Shown: positions 32,664 to 42,170, counted from the first letter of the stretch. The stretch is 49,394 nt of DNA from Candidatus Heteroruminococcus faecigallinarum (GCA_904387055.1 CAJFKV010000010.1:1-49394); one strand, 5' to 3'. Numbers and translations: made by a program. The notes: generated from the sequence alone by a model not told the origin.

Positions 32664-34208
32664 ATGACCGATCATCAGCTTGTTCTGATTTTGGATTTTG
32701 GCGGGCAGTATAACCAGCTGATCGCCCGGCGGGTGCGGGAGTGCGGCGTTTACTGCGAGATCCACCCCTACACCATCTCCCTGGAGGAGGTGGAAAAGCG
32801 CAAGCCCATCGGCATCATCTTCACCGGCGGCCCCAACAGCGTGTATCTGGACTCCTCCCCCAAGGTGGACCCCGGGATCTTTTCCCTGGGGGTGCCCATT
32901 CTGGGAATCTGCTATGGCTGCCAGCTGATGGCCCACCTGCTGGGGGGCCAGGTTACCGAGGCGCAGGACGACTCCGCCCGGGAATACGGCAAGACCAAAA
33001 CCTATTACGACACCGGCTGCAAGCTGTTCCGCGGCCTGCCGGAAGAGGGAATCTCCTGGATGAGCCACGGGGACTACATGGCCAAGGTGCCCGAGGGCTT
33101 TGCCCTGACGGCCCACTCGGATGCCTGCCCCAATGTGGCCATCGCCGATGAAAGCCGGGGATTCTACGGGGTCCAGTACCATCCGGAGGTCAATCACACC
33201 GAAAACGGCATCGCCATGATCCGCAACTTCCTCTATGAGGTGTGCCATGCCCGGGGCGACTGGACCATGGAGGATTACTGCAAAACCGCCATCGCCCAGG
33301 CCCGGGAGAAGATCGGCAGCGGCAAGGTGCTGCTGGCCCTTTCCGGCGGGGTGGATTCCTCGGTGGTAGCGGCCCTCCTGGCCGAGGCGGTGGGCAGCCA
33401 GCTCACCTGTGTCTTTGTGGACCACGGCCTGATGCGGAAGAACGAGGGAGACGAGGTAGAGGCCGCCTTTGGCAGGTGGGACATCCATTTTGTGCGGGTA
33501 AACGCGGAGCAGCGGTTCCTGGGGAAGCTGGCCGGCGTGGACGAGCCCGAGCAGAAGCGGAAGATCATCGGGGAAGAGTTTATCCGGGTGTTTGAGGAAG
33601 AGGCCCAAAAGATCGGCGCGGTGGACTTCCTGGCCCAGGGAACCATCTACCCCGATGTGATCGAGTCGGGCGCCGGCGACGCCGCCGTCATCAAGAGCCA
33701 CCACAATGTGGGAGGGCTGCCGGACTATGTAGACTTCCGGGAGATCATCGAGCCGCTGCGGCTGCTGTTCAAGGATGAGGTCCGCCAGCTGGGCCGGGAA
33801 CTGGGCCTGCCCGAGTATCTGGTGAACCGTCAGCCCTTCCCCGGCCCCGGGCTGGCCATCCGCATCATCGGGGAGATCACCAAGGAAAAGGCCGACATCC
33901 TGCGGGAGGCAGATTTTATCTTCCGGGACGAGATTGCCAAGGCCGGCGAGGACAGGAACCTGAACCAGTATTTTGCCGTCCTGACCAACACCCGCTCGGT
34001 GGGGGTCATGGGGGACGGCCGCACCTACGATTATACCCTGGCCCTCCGGGCGGTCACCACCAGCGACTTCATGACCGCCGACTGGGCCCGGATCCCTTAC
34101 GAGCTGCTGGACAAGATCTCCACCCGGATCGTCAACGAGGTCCGGGGGATCAACCGGATCTGCTACGACATCACCTCGAAGCCCCCGGCCACCATCGAGT
34201 GGGAATAA
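32664..34208 (+). CDS. guaA: GMP synthase (glutamine-hydrolysing)
   Basis: A 514-residue enzyme turning XMP into GMP with glutamine and ATP. The N-terminal class I amidotransferase domain has nucleophile C83 in GICYGCQL and the His/Glu pair YHPEVNH. The ATP pyrophosphatase domain begins at [11 protein letters not shown], and the C-terminal dimerisation domain ends with [11 protein letters not shown] 32664 is chosen over 32655 because AAAGGAAGGA directly abuts the latter. Normal length. It uses the glutamine made by the enzyme encoded just upstream. Confidence 0.97.
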   Translation: MTDHQLVLILDFGGQYNQLIARRVRECGVYCEIHPYTISLEEVEKRKPIGIIFTGGPNSVYLDSSPKVDPGIFSLGVPILGICYGCQLMAHLLGGQVTEAQDDSAREYGKTKTYYDTGCKLFRGLPEEGISWMSHGDYMAKVPEGFALTAHSDACPNVAIADESRGFYGVQYHPEVNHTENGIAMIRNFLYEVCHARGDWTMEDYCKTAIAQAREKIGSGKVLLALSGGVDSSVVAALLAEAVGSQLTCVFVDHGLMRKNEGDEVEAAFGRWDIHFVRVNAEQRFLGKLAGVDEPEQKRKIIGEEFIRVFEEEAQKIGAVDFLAQGTIYPDVIESGAGDAAVIKSHHNVGGLPDYVDFREIIEPLRLLFKDEVRQLGRELGLPEYLVNRQPFPGPGLAIRIIGEITKEKADILREADFIFRDEIAKAGEDRNLNQYFAVLTNTRSVGVMGDGRTYDYTLALRAVTTSDFMTADWARIPYELLDKISTRIVNEVRGINRICYDITSKPPATIEWE

Positions 34209-34215
34209 GTTGTGA

Positions 34216-34254
34216 GAACCGCAAGTCCTGACGAACGGGACTTGCGGTTCTTTT
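34216..34254 (+). terminator. Terminator of guaA
   Basis: Stem GAACCGCAAGTCC/GGGACTTGCGGTTC (34216-34228/34237-34250), then TTTT. Confidence 0.88.
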
Positions 34255-34382
34255 ATAGGACGCGGAGGAAGCTGTGGAGGCCGGCAAGCAGCGGGAACAG
34301 GCGGAGAAAGGCTGCAAACGGCCCCGGCACTCCCTTGACCGGGGAGGACGGTAAAATGATAGATTTATGATTGCCCCTGTGA

Positions 34383-34403
34383 TATACTATTACAAAATTG
34401 TAA
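34383..34403 (+). promoter_or_regulatory. Candidate promoter and operator of the GrpB-family gene
   Basis: TATACT at 34383-34388 could be a -10 box; the -35 is poor. TTACAA-AA-TTGTAA (34390-34403) is an inverted repeat right at the expected start point and could be an operator. Confidence 0.4.
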
Positions 34404-34435
34404 GGGGAAATAATATCTAGGAGAAAACTTATAAA

Positions 34436-35005
34436 ATGTTAGGCTTAAAAAGAGGCACCGTAAAATTAGAACCCCATCAAAACGAATGGGTTAAAGAGGC
34501 AGAGAAAACCATAGAGGAATTAAAATATCTTTTAGGTGATATTGCTGTTGATATTCAGCATATTGGAAGTACGGCTATTTCCTCCATACATGCGAAACCG
34601 ATTATTGATATTGCTATTGGTGTTCGAGATTTAAATGACATTCTTCCGTATATTGAAATATTACAGAAAAACAGTTTTATTTTTCGCGGAGAAGATATTC
34701 CAAACCAACTCCTATTTGTAATGGGGGATTTGACAGAGAATGTACTAACACACCATATCCATGTAGTTAAATGGAATGGACTCCAATGGAATAATTACAT
34801 CAATTTTCGTGATTATTTAAACAGTTTTCCCCAAAAAGCAGAGATGTATGATAATTATAAGCAAAGTCTAGCCATCCACTTTTCAGAAAACCGTCGGTGT
34901 TACACAGAGAAAAAGCGAGCAGTTATAGCGAGTATTCTTGAACAAGCAAATTATTGGAGATCTAATAATATGCGTTCTTTAACTGGCAAAGACTATGAGA
35001 TTTAA
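34436..35005 (+). CDS. GrpB-family protein (UPF0157), AT-rich
   Basis: A 189-residue member of the GrpB/UPF0157 family, nucleotidyltransferase-fold proteins of unknown role (not the GrpE chaperone). Typical motifs are DIQHIGSTAI (about 39-48), KPIIDIAIGV and HIHVVKWNG, ending in a helical NYKQSLA...CYTEKKRAVI block. AGGAG precedes the ATG by 12 bases. Its base composition is unlike the rest of the window: 18 of 60 bases are G or C at 34501-34560, against 41 of 60 in guaA (33301-33360), and AAA/ATT/TTA codons dominate. This is strong evidence for recent transfer from an AT-rich Firmicute. Confidence 0.9.
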   Translation: MLGLKRGTVKLEPHQNEWVKEAEKTIEELKYLLGDIAVDIQHIGSTAISSIHAKPIIDIAIGVRDLNDILPYIEILQKNSFIFRGEDIPNQLLFVMGDLTENVLTHHIHVVKWNGLQWNNYINFRDYLNSFPQKAEMYDNYKQSLAIHFSENRRCYTEKKRAVIASILEQANYWRSNNMRSLTGKDYEI

Positions 35006-35140
35006 AGTCTACAAGAGAATGGAAACAGACGAGCAGGGAAACCGCTATCCCCTCTTGTGTATGAGCCGGGAGTAACCGTCAAACTCGGAAATGGTAGCAA
35101 CACGTAGAGCCGCGGCTGAAGCCGAACATAGAACAATAAC

Positions 35141-35192
35141 AAACGCCGCCGCCAGGAACAGCCGCTGTGGGCTGCCTTCTGGACGGCGGCGC
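35141..35192 (-). terminator. Likely terminator of the second MATE gene
   Basis: On the minus strand CGCCGCCG and CGGCGGCG arms about 30 bases apart, then TTTGTTATTGTT. The stretch 35006-35229 otherwise holds no clear gene. Confidence 0.55.
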
Positions 35193-35229
35193 TTCTCTGT
35201 TTGGGGACGGGGAAACCTCCGGGGCCGGG

Positions 35230-36600
35230 TCAGGCCGGCGGCAGGGCCCGTTTCTCTTCCCGGCGGATCCGGCGGTAGAGGATGACGGCCACCACCAGGG
35301 AGACGGAGTCCACAATGGGCTGAACCATCATGCAGCCGTACAGGGGGAGAAGGCTGTCCATCAGGAAGAGGAGGGGAATGTCCAGCACCCCTTTGCGGAG
35401 GACGGAGGTGATCAGCGCCTCCTTGGCGCGGCCGGTGGCCTGGAACTGGATAATCATCGGGTAGCAAACCGCCATCATGGGCATGGCCACCACCATGATC
35501 CGCAGAAAGACGGCGCTGTACTGAACGGTAACCGGGTCGCTGATGAAGAGGGAGGCGAGGAAGGAGGCAAACAGCTCGTATGCCACCAGGCAGGCTAGGG
35601 CAAACCCCAGGGAGAGGGACGTCCCCACCAGGAAGGCCCGGTGCCGCCGCTCCTGGTTGCCGGAGGCATAATTGTAGGCCAGCAGGGGCAGCAGGCCGTT
35701 GGAGACGCCGATAGAGAAGTACAGAGGCAGCTGGTCCAGCTTCTTGACGATGCCCAGGGCGGCCACCGCCTGGGTGGTATAGTGGGAAACAAAGCGGGAC
35801 TGGGCCCCGACGGCCACCACCGTCAGGGCGTACTGGAGGGCGGAAGGGAAACCCACCGACAGGATCCCCCGCAGGTGGCAGCCGGCCGTCCGCAGATTCC
35901 CCGGGTGGATGGACAGCGCGGTGGTCTTCCGTTTGACCGCCAGGTAGACGAGAAAGTAGGCCACAGCCGCCATATTGGAAAGGGCGGTGGCGATGCCGGC
36001 CCCCACCGCGCCCCGGTTCAGGAACTGGGGCAGGACAAAGAGGGGGTCCAGCAGGATGTTCAGCAGCCCCCCGAAGGAGACCCCCACCGAGGCGTGGACG
36101 GCGCTTCCCTCCGCCCGGACCAGGTTGGCCAGGAGGGTGTTGAGGACGGTGAAGGGGCCGCCGATGACCACCACCCACCGGGCGTAGCCCAGGGCGATGG
36201 GGAGGGTTTTCCCCCGGCCGCCGCAGAGGGTGAGGATGGGAACCTCCAGCAGCAGGAACAGGAGAGAAAAGAGACAGGCGGACAGCAGCCCGCCCCAGAA
36301 GGCGAGGGCCGAGACCTGCTTGGCCTGGGCGGCATCCTTCCGGCCGAGGGCCCGGGCCACCAGGCTGGCGCCTCCCACGCCGAACAGGTTGGACACGGCG
36401 GTGAGCATAATGAAGGAGGAGGCAGCCACCGTGACGGCGGCGGTCTGGGCGGGGGCGTTGAGCAGCCCCACAAAGTAGGTGTCGGCCAGGTTGTAGACCA
36501 GGGCGATCATCTGGCTGGCAACGGCCGGGACAATCTGCCGGAGCACCGCCTGGCCCACCGGCATCTGTTCAAAGAGATAGGTTCGGCTTTGGGATTGCAT
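35230..36600 (-). CDS. MATE-family efflux transporter
   Basis: A 456-residue, about 12-helix exporter of the MATE family, distinct from the one at 8034. The N-terminal half has PAVASQMIALVYNLADTYFVG, a common opening in Clostridia MATE proteins, and the second half repeats the six-helix plan. ATG 36600 follows GGGGGAGG; the frame continues upstream to 37002 across the thrS leader and is not coding there. Its promoter diverges from that of the thrS T-box. Substrate unknown. Confidence 0.92.
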   Translation of the reverse strand: MQSQSRTYLFEQMPVGQAVLRQIVPAVASQMIALVYNLADTYFVGLLNAPAQTAAVTVAASSFIMLTAVSNLFGVGGASLVARALGRKDAAQAKQVSALAFWGGLLSACLFSLLFLLLEVPILTLCGGRGKTLPIALGYARWVVVIGGPFTVLNTLLANLVRAEGSAVHASVGVSFGGLLNILLDPLFVLPQFLNRGAVGAGIATALSNMAAVAYFLVYLAVKRKTTALSIHPGNLRTAGCHLRGILSVGFPSALQYALTVVAVGAQSRFVSHYTTQAVAALGIVKKLDQLPLYFSIGVSNGLLPLLAYNYASGNQERRHRAFLVGTSLSLGFALACLVAYELFASFLASLFISDPVTVQYSAVFLRIMVVAMPMMAVCYPMIIQFQATGRAKEALITSVLRKGVLDIPLLFLMDSLLPLYGCMMVQPIVDSVSLVVAVILYRRIRREEKRALPPA

Positions 36601-36658
36601 GGAATGGTCCTCCCCCTTTTCGATGTACAGGAGCGGGAATAAAAACCCGCCAGTACCC

Positions 36659-36687
36659 ATGGTAGTCCCTGGCGGCGGGGATGTCAA
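36659..36687 (-). promoter_or_regulatory. Promoter of the second MATE gene
   Basis: On the minus strand TTGACA (36682-36687) and TACCAT (36659-36664) with a 17-base spacer. Confidence 0.75.
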
Positions 36688-36727
36688 GGGAAAGGGAAAC
36701 CGGTCGAAGAAAAAGGGAGAAAATCCG

Positions 36728-36756
36728 TTGACACCGCCCCTTCGGCGTGCTACAAT
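36728..36756 (+). promoter_or_regulatory. Promoter of the thrS T-box leader
   Basis: TTGACA (36728-36733) and TACAAT (36751-36756) with a 17-base spacer. Confidence 0.9.
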
Positions 36757-36762
36757 CACAAG

Positions 36763-37050
36763 TGATAACGGTAGAAAAGCTGTGAAGGAACGAGTAGCTT
36801 CCGTGGAACACACAGAGAAGGGGACAATTGGTGGAAGTCCCCCGTGGAAAGCGGAAGGGAAGACCAGTCCGGAGCTGCGGCGCCCAAGGGGACAGCCTGT
36901 GCCTGGGTAAGCGCCGCCGCCGCCCTGCGTTATGGGGAAGGGCTTGCTGGAGCCCAAGAGAGAAAACCCAAGGTGGAACCGTGCATTTGCCAAAGGATGC
37001 ACCCTTGACCGGGACGGCCTGTGCCGCCCCTGGCGAGGGTGCTTTTGTTG
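36763..37050 (+). promoter_or_regulatory. T-box riboswitch leader of thrS (specifier ACC)
   Basis: Leader of about 330 bases that should read uncharged tRNA-Thr. The T-box sequence AAGGTGGAACCGTG (36970-36983) is close to consensus. A terminator follows: GCACCC (36999-37004) pairs with GGGTGC (37037-37042), then TTTTGTTGTTTT. Stem I carries a GGGGAC...GTCCCC arm with GGTGGAAG (about 36818-36842), and on its 3' side the likely specifier ACC at 36863-36865, a threonine codon, in the context GAAGACCAGTCC. This matches the downstream gene. Confidence 0.88.
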
Positions 37051-37089
37051 TTTTCACAGGAAATTTATAAGGATAAGGAGACTTGCAGT

Positions 37090-38853
37090 ATGAAGGTTAT
37101 CTACAGCGACGGCAGAGTGGACGTCTGCGCTCCGGAGGAGGAGCTGTCGGTCATGCGCCACACCGGCGCCCACATCCTGGCCCAGGCCATCAAGCATCTG
37201 TACCCGCAGGCGCATTTTGCCTACGGCCCCGCCACCGACAACGGCTTCTACTACGACGTGGACCTGGGGGACACCAAGCTCAGCGACGAGGATCTCCAGG
37301 CCATCGAGCAGGAGATGGGGAAGATTGTCAAGGCCAACCTGCCCATCAAGCCCTTCACCCTGCCTCGGGACGAGGCCATCGCGCTGATGGAGGAGAGAGG
37401 CGAGAAGTACAAGGTGGAGCACATCGGGGACCTGCCGGAGGACGCGGTCATCAGCTTCTACCAGCAGGGGGACTACATTGATATGTGCGTAGGCCCCCAC
37501 CTGTGCTACACCAAGGGGCTGAAGGCCTTCAAGATCACCAGCCAGTCGGGCGCCTACTGGAAGAACGACAAGAACAACAAGATGCTCACCCGTGTTAAGG
37601 GGATTGCCTTCCCCTCCCAGAAGGAGCTGGAGGATTATCTCACCATGCTGGCCGAGGCGGAGAAGCGGGACCACCGCCGCATCGGCAAGGAGATGGGGCT
37701 CTTCATGTTCAGCGAGGAGGCCCCCGGCTTCCCCTTCTTCCTGCCCAAGGGCATGGAGGTGAAGAACGCCCTGATCGACTACTGGCGGGAGATCCACACC
37801 CGGGAGCATTACGTGGAGGTGTCCACCCCCATGATCATGAACCGGCACCTGTGGGAGACCAGCGGCCACTGGGACCACTATAAGGACAATATGTACTCCA
37901 CCATCATCGACGACGAAATCTACTGTGTCAAGCCCATGAACTGCCCCGGCGGCGTCATGGTCTACCGCAGCCAGCCCCACAGCTACCGGGAGCTGCCCAT
38001 GCGGGTGGGAGAGCTGGGCCTGGTGCACCGCCACGAGCTGCGGGGGGCCCTTCACGGCCTGTTCCGGGTGCGGTGCTTTACCCAGGACGACGCCCATATC
38101 TTTATGCGGCGGGAGCAGATTACCGACGAGATCGTGGGGGTTGTCCACCTGATTGACGAGGTGTACAGCAAGTTCGGCTTCAAGTACCATGTGGAGCTGT
38201 CCACCCGGCCGGAGGACAGCATGGGCAGCGACGAGGACTGGGAGGCCGCTACCAACGGCCTCAAGACCGCCCTGGAGAAGCTGGGCCTGCCCTACGTCAT
38301 CAACGAGGGGGACGGCGCCTTCTACGGCCCCAAGATCGACTTCCACCTGGAGGACTCCCTGGGCCGGACCTGGCAGTGCGGCACCATCCAGCTGGACTTC
38401 CAGATGCCCCTCAACTTCCAGCTGGAGTATGTGGATGAAAAGGGCGAAAAGGAGCGGCCCATCATGATCCACCGGGTCTGCTTCGGCTCCATCGAGCGGT
38501 TTATCGGCATCCTCACCGAGCATTTTGCCGGCAAGTTCCCCCTGTGGCTGGCCCCCACCCAGGTGAAGGTGATGCCCGTTTCGGAAAAGAGCAACGACTA
38601 TGCCGCCAAGGTGTACGAGGCGCTGCGGGGGGCTCACGTCCGCTGCGAGCTGGACGACCGGAGTGAGAAGATCGGCTACCGGATCCGGGAGGCCCAGCTG
38701 GTGGACCGGGTGCCCTACATGGTCATCATCGGCCAGAAGGAAGTGGAAGAGGGCACCGTCTCGATCCGCAGCCGGGATACCGCCCAGACCGAGACCATGT
38801 CCCTGGACGCCTTCCTGGAGAAGGTTGCCGGGGAGATCCGGGACCGGGTATAA
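37090..38853 (+). CDS. thrS: Threonyl-tRNA synthetase lacking the TGS domain
   Basis: A 587-residue class II synthetase. Only about 20 residues precede the editing domain start (MRHTGAHILAQAIKHLYP), where usual ThrRS has a 60-residue TGS domain, so the protein is shorter than the common 640. The editing domain, the catalytic core (MNCPGGVMVYRS, RVRCFTQDDAHIF) and the anticodon-binding end are complete. AAGGAG stands ten bases before ATG 37090; upstream in-frame codons read T-box RNA and do not encode a TGS domain. Controlled by the T-box leader. Ends in a shared terminator with ldh. Confidence 0.95.
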   Translation: MKVIYSDGRVDVCAPEEELSVMRHTGAHILAQAIKHLYPQAHFAYGPATDNGFYYDVDLGDTKLSDEDLQAIEQEMGKIVKANLPIKPFTLPRDEAIALMEERGEKYKVEHIGDLPEDAVISFYQQGDYIDMCVGPHLCYTKGLKAFKITSQSGAYWKNDKNNKMLTRVKGIAFPSQKELEDYLTMLAEAEKRDHRRIGKEMGLFMFSEEAPGFPFFLPKGMEVKNALIDYWREIHTREHYVEVSTPMIMNRHLWETSGHWDHYKDNMYSTIIDDEIYCVKPMNCPGGVMVYRSQPHSYRELPMRVGELGLVHRHELRGALHGLFRVRCFTQDDAHIFMRREQITDEIVGVVHLIDEVYSKFGFKYHVELSTRPEDSMGSDEDWEAATNGLKTALEKLGLPYVINEGDGAFYGPKIDFHLEDSLGRTWQCGTIQLDFQMPLNFQLEYVDEKGEKERPIMIHRVCFGSIERFIGILTEHFAGKFPLWLAPTQVKVMPVSEKSNDYAAKVYEALRGAHVRCELDDRSEKIGYRIREAQLVDRVPYMVIIGQKEVEEGTVSIRSRDTAQTETMSLDAFLEKVAGEIRDRV

Positions 38854-38876
38854 TGCCGCAGAAGAGATTGACCAAT

Positions 38877-38908
38877 AAAAAAGGCTCCCCTCCAGGGGAG
38901 CCTTTTTT
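38877..38908. terminator. Bidirectional terminator between thrS and ldh
   Basis: Perfect stem AAAAAAGGCTCCCCT/AGGGGAGCCTTTTTT around CC, serving both converging genes. Confidence 0.92.
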
Positions 38909-38925
38909 ATTGGGAAGAAGAGGCC

Positions 38926-39876
38926 TCAGCGGCCCTCCTCCAGGGTACGGATGACGCTTTTCAGCTGGGCGGCGGAAGCGGCCAGGGCTTCCTGCTCTTC
39001 CTGGCTGAGGGGGATCTCCAGCACCTCCTCCACGCCGTCCTTGCCCACCACCGAGGGGACGCTGAGGGCCAGGCCCTCCAGGCCGTATTGGCCGTTCAGG
39101 ACGGTGGAGACCGGCAGCACCGACCGCTCGTCCTTCATGATGCACTCGGTGATGCGGGAGACGGCCATGGCGATGCCGTAGTAGGTGGAGCCCTTCCGCT
39201 TGATGATCTCGTAGCCGCTGTCCCGCACGCCCTCATAGATGGCCTGCATAGACTCGGCGTGGTTGAAATGGCCCCGCAGCTCGCAGAAGTGGTCCAGGTC
39301 GATGCCGGAGACGTTGGCCCCGCTCCACACGGCCAGCTCGCTGTCCCCGTGCTCCCCGATGATGAAGGCGTGGACGCTGCGGGGATCCACATCCAGGTGG
39401 GTCCCCAGGAGGGACTTGAGGCGGGCGGTGTCCAGGACGGTGCCGGACCCGATGACCCGATGGGCCGGATAGCCGGACAGGCGCTGGGCCTCATAGGTGA
39501 GGATGTCCACCGGGTTGGAGACGATCATCAGGATCCCCTCAAAGGAGGTTGCCTTGATCTGGCTGATGATCGACTGGAGGATGGCCACGTTCCGGCCGAT
39601 GAGATCCAGGCGGGTTTCCCCCGGCTTTTGGGTGGCGCCGGCGGTGATAATGGCCAGGGCACAGTCGGCCAGGTCTTCATATTCCCCGGCGCCGATCTCC
39701 ATGGGGGCGGTGTAGGGGAGGCCGTGGCTCAGGTCCATGGCTTCCCCCTCTGCCTTGGCATGGTTGGCGTCGATGAGGACCATCTGGGAGAAAAGGGCTT
39801 TCTGCATCAGGGCGAAGGCGATGGAGGCGCCTACCGATCCGCAGCCGATGACGGCGACTTTGCGAGGGTTAATCAT
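38926..39876 (-). CDS. ldh: L-lactate dehydrogenase
   Basis: A 316-residue NAD-dependent enzyme reducing pyruvate to L-lactate. The Rossmann motif is GCGSVGAS; the substrate loop TQKPGETR carries the Gln typical of lactate, not malate, dehydrogenases; the catalytic His is in GEHGDSE. ATG 39876 follows AAAGGAAGG, while the frame runs on to 39972 without a ribosome site. Likely under Rex control as in other Firmicutes, but only a half-site-like TTGTTA is seen in the leader (minus strand, near 39916). Confidence 0.94.
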   Translation of the reverse strand: MINPRKVAVIGCGSVGASIAFALMQKALFSQMVLIDANHAKAEGEAMDLSHGLPYTAPMEIGAGEYEDLADCALAIITAGATQKPGETRLDLIGRNVAILQSIISQIKATSFEGILMIVSNPVDILTYEAQRLSGYPAHRVIGSGTVLDTARLKSLLGTHLDVDPRSVHAFIIGEHGDSELAVWSGANVSGIDLDHFCELRGHFNHAESMQAIYEGVRDSGYEIIKRKGSTYYGIAMAVSRITECIMKDERSVLPVSTVLNGQYGLEGLALSVPSVVGKDGVEEVLEIPLSQEEQEALAASAAQLKSVIRTLEEGR

Positions 39877-39930
39877 AACCGTTCCTTCCTTTCTGTGTGT
39901 CTGGTTGGGATAACAAATTTCTTTTTTCTT

Positions 39931-39959
39931 AGTATACAACATTCTGCCGGGAAAATCAG
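39931..39959 (-). promoter_or_regulatory. Likely promoter of ldh
   Basis: On the minus strand TATACT (39931-39936) with a weak CTGATT 17 bases upstream (39954-39959). Confidence 0.5.
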
Positions 39960-40000
39960 TTGGATTTCCCACTTGAAAACGGGAGAATTGGCGGAAGTTG

Positions 40001-41587
40001 TTACGCCCGGCTGCGGCGAAGGGCCTGACCGGCCAGGATGCCGTTGGGCCGGCCTTCCTCCAGGGCCACCCGCCCGTTCACCAGCAGATAGGCTACCCCC
40101 TCCGCGGGCTGGCGGGGAAGGGTGTAGTCCGACCGGTCCCGGATGGAAGCAGGGTCAAAGACCATCACGTCGGCCCAGCAGCCGGCCTCCAGCCGGCCGC
40201 GGTCGGCCAGGCCGAACCGGTCGGCGTTGAAGCGGGTCAGCTTGTAGACGGTCTGCTCCAGGGGGAGGCCGTATTCCCGGGTGAGGCGGAAGATCTTGCC
40301 GAAGGTGCCGAATACCCGGGGATGGGGGAAGCCGCCGGCGGTGATGCTATCGCTGGAGACGGTGTAGTAGGGCTTTTGGAAGAGGGTCATGTAGTCGTCC
40401 TGGAGCTGGCGGGCCACAGCCGGGTCGGCGACGTCCGACGCCAGCGCCCCAAAGCTCAGCTTGGTTTCCACCAGCAGGTCCAGGATCATCTCCCCCATTC
40501 CATGGCTCCGCAGGGCGCAGAGCTGGTCAAAGGTGAGCCCCTCGTACTGGGGGCATCCCCGGGCGCAGGAACAGACGGCCGGCTGGTAGATCCCCACCAC
40601 CTGGCGGTACCGCTCCTCAATCTCCCGGGCCAGCCGGGGCCGAAGGGCGGGGTCGGTGAGGCGGGCCATCATGGAGGCAAAGCCCCCCTCCTGCACCCAG
40701 TAGGGGACAAAGTAGAGGGCATAGGTTTCCCAGCAGGGATAGGGGTAGAATTCCATGGTGACGTCGGCCCCTTCCCGGTTGGCTTTGTCAAACCGGCCGG
40801 AGATCGCCTCCGGATGGCCGCAGGTGGCGGGGTAGGCGGTCTTGGTGTGAAGGATGTGGAGCTTGACGCCGCTTTGCCGGGCCACCTGGTCCATCTCGGC
40901 CAGGGGATCGATGCCATAGCCCGCCGGCCGGATGTGGGTCAGCAGGAGGGCATCCTCCTCGGCCGCCACCCTGGCCAGGTCCACCAGCTCCTCGGTGGTC
41001 ACGTTGAGGGTACAGGCAGGGAAATAGTCCAGACCCACCGAGAGGCCCACCGCCCCCATCCGCAGGTTCCGGCGCAGCTCCTCCTTCATAACCGGGGCGA
41101 TTTCGCCGTAGGGGACGCTGTTCCACCCCCCGGCAAAGATCCGCAGGGCGCTGTGGTTGACCGCCGCCGCCACGTTGACCGCCGCCCCCTCCGCCAGGGA
41201 CAGGTATTGGTCGATGTCGCTGTAGGGGGGCGTTTTCTCCCCGTGGCCGCCCAGGATGGCCCCGTAAAAGCCGAGGATATGGGGGATTTCTTCCCGCCGG
41301 CTGGGGATCAGCCCCAGGCCGCACATGCCGGTCACCTGGGTGGTCACCCCCTGGTAGAGGGCGCTGGCCATCTGCCGGTCCCACAGGAGGGTGTTGTCGT
41401 TGTGGGTGTGGACGTCGATGAGGCCGGGGGCCGCGGCCAGCCCCTCCCCATGGATGACCCGGCGGGCGGGGCCGCTGCAATCGCCTATCGCGGCAATCCG
41501 CCCGTCCTCCACCGCCAGATTCCCCCGGTAGGGCTTCCCGCCCGATCCGTCATAGATCAGAACCTTTTCCAGTACAATGTCATACAT
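40001..41587 (-). CDS. N-acyl-D-amino-acid deacylase (D-aminoacylase, amidohydrolase)
   Basis: A 528-residue amidohydrolase-fold enzyme of the D-aminoacylase group, which frees D-amino acids from N-acyl forms. It has the small beta domain at both ends, the metal motif DVHTHND (H60, H62), the bridging-Cys region GMCGLGL (about 88-94), and SSDS late in the barrel for the catalytic Asp. Length is normal (480-530). AAGGAGG stands 11 bases before ATG 41587. Relatives also include dihydroorotase- and imidazolonepropionase-like proteins, so the precise substrate is open. No partner gene beside it. Confidence 0.85.
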   Translation of the reverse strand: MYDIVLEKVLIYDGSGGKPYRGNLAVEDGRIAAIGDCSGPARRVIHGEGLAAAPGLIDVHTHNDNTLLWDRQMASALYQGVTTQVTGMCGLGLIPSRREEIPHILGFYGAILGGHGEKTPPYSDIDQYLSLAEGAAVNVAAAVNHSALRIFAGGWNSVPYGEIAPVMKEELRRNLRMGAVGLSVGLDYFPACTLNVTTEELVDLARVAAEEDALLLTHIRPAGYGIDPLAEMDQVARQSGVKLHILHTKTAYPATCGHPEAISGRFDKANREGADVTMEFYPYPCWETYALYFVPYWVQEGGFASMMARLTDPALRPRLAREIEERYRQVVGIYQPAVCSCARGCPQYEGLTFDQLCALRSHGMGEMILDLLVETKLSFGALASDVADPAVARQLQDDYMTLFQKPYYTVSSDSITAGGFPHPRVFGTFGKIFRLTREYGLPLEQTVYKLTRFNADRFGLADRGRLEAGCWADVMVFDPASIRDRSDYTLPRQPAEGVAYLLVNGRVALEEGRPNGILAGQALRRSRA

Positions 41588-41759
41588 CCAGCATCCGCCT
41601 CCTTGGCCTGAATTTCTCCCGAAGGGGTGAGAGTTTCCTTAAAAACAGGGTACCATAGAACGGAGGAGGGAAACAGTGGCACCTTTGCCGAAAAGGGAGG
41701 GCTTTTTTTGACAGAAGGAGGGAATTTCCATCTTCTTTCCCGAATTTTGTGAAAGGGGG

Positions 41760-41787
41760 TTGCAATTATACCGAAATGGTGTATAAT
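41760..41787 (+). promoter_or_regulatory. Promoter of trxA
   Basis: TTGCAA (41760-41765) and TATAAT (41782-41787) with a 16-base spacer. Confidence 0.82.
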
Positions 41788-41838
41788 AGAACCAACGAAT
41801 CCCCATACTCTTCAAAAATACAAGGAGGTTACGATAGG

Positions 41839-42159
41839 ATGTCGACCGTTCATTTTGACAAAGCAGGATTTGAGTCCCAGGTAGAGCAGGGCAAGGGCGT
41901 GGCGCTGGTGGACTTTTGGGCCACCTGGTGCGGTCCCTGCCGGATGATGGGCCCCATCATCGACCAGATGGCCGATGAGCTGGACGGCCAGGTTTTGGTG
42001 GGCAAGGTGGATGTGGACCAGGAAGGCGACCTGGCTGCCAAGTACGGCGTCATGTCGATCCCCACGCTGGTCTTCTTCAAGGATGGCCAGGAGGTAAAGC
42101 GGCTGGTGGGCGCCGTGCCCAAGGGCACCCTGGAGAGTGCTCTGGAAGAGGTGAAGTAA
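41839..42159 (+). CDS. trxA: Thioredoxin
   Basis: A 106-residue thioredoxin with the active site WCGPC (W30 to C34), the buried Asp of VDFWA, and the cis-proline motif SIPTLVFF. AAGGAGG stands ten bases before ATG 41839; the open frame upstream reads promoter DNA. It is followed after a partial terminator by its reductase, so both can be made from one transcript with more thioredoxin than reductase. Confidence 0.96.
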   Translation: MSTVHFDKAGFESQVEQGKGVALVDFWATWCGPCRMMGPIIDQMADELDGQVLVGKVDVDQEGDLAAKYGVMSIPTLVFFKDGQEVKRLVGAVPKGTLESALEEVK

Positions 42160-42170
42160 CCTGCCGTGCC

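Noticed and set aside
34995..35075. A 26-residue gene
   Set aside because: No ribosome site and it overlaps the end of the GrpB-family gene; at most a relic.
39900..39930. A Rex box before ldh
   Set aside because: Only TTGTTA is seen; the second half does not match the usual inverted repeat.
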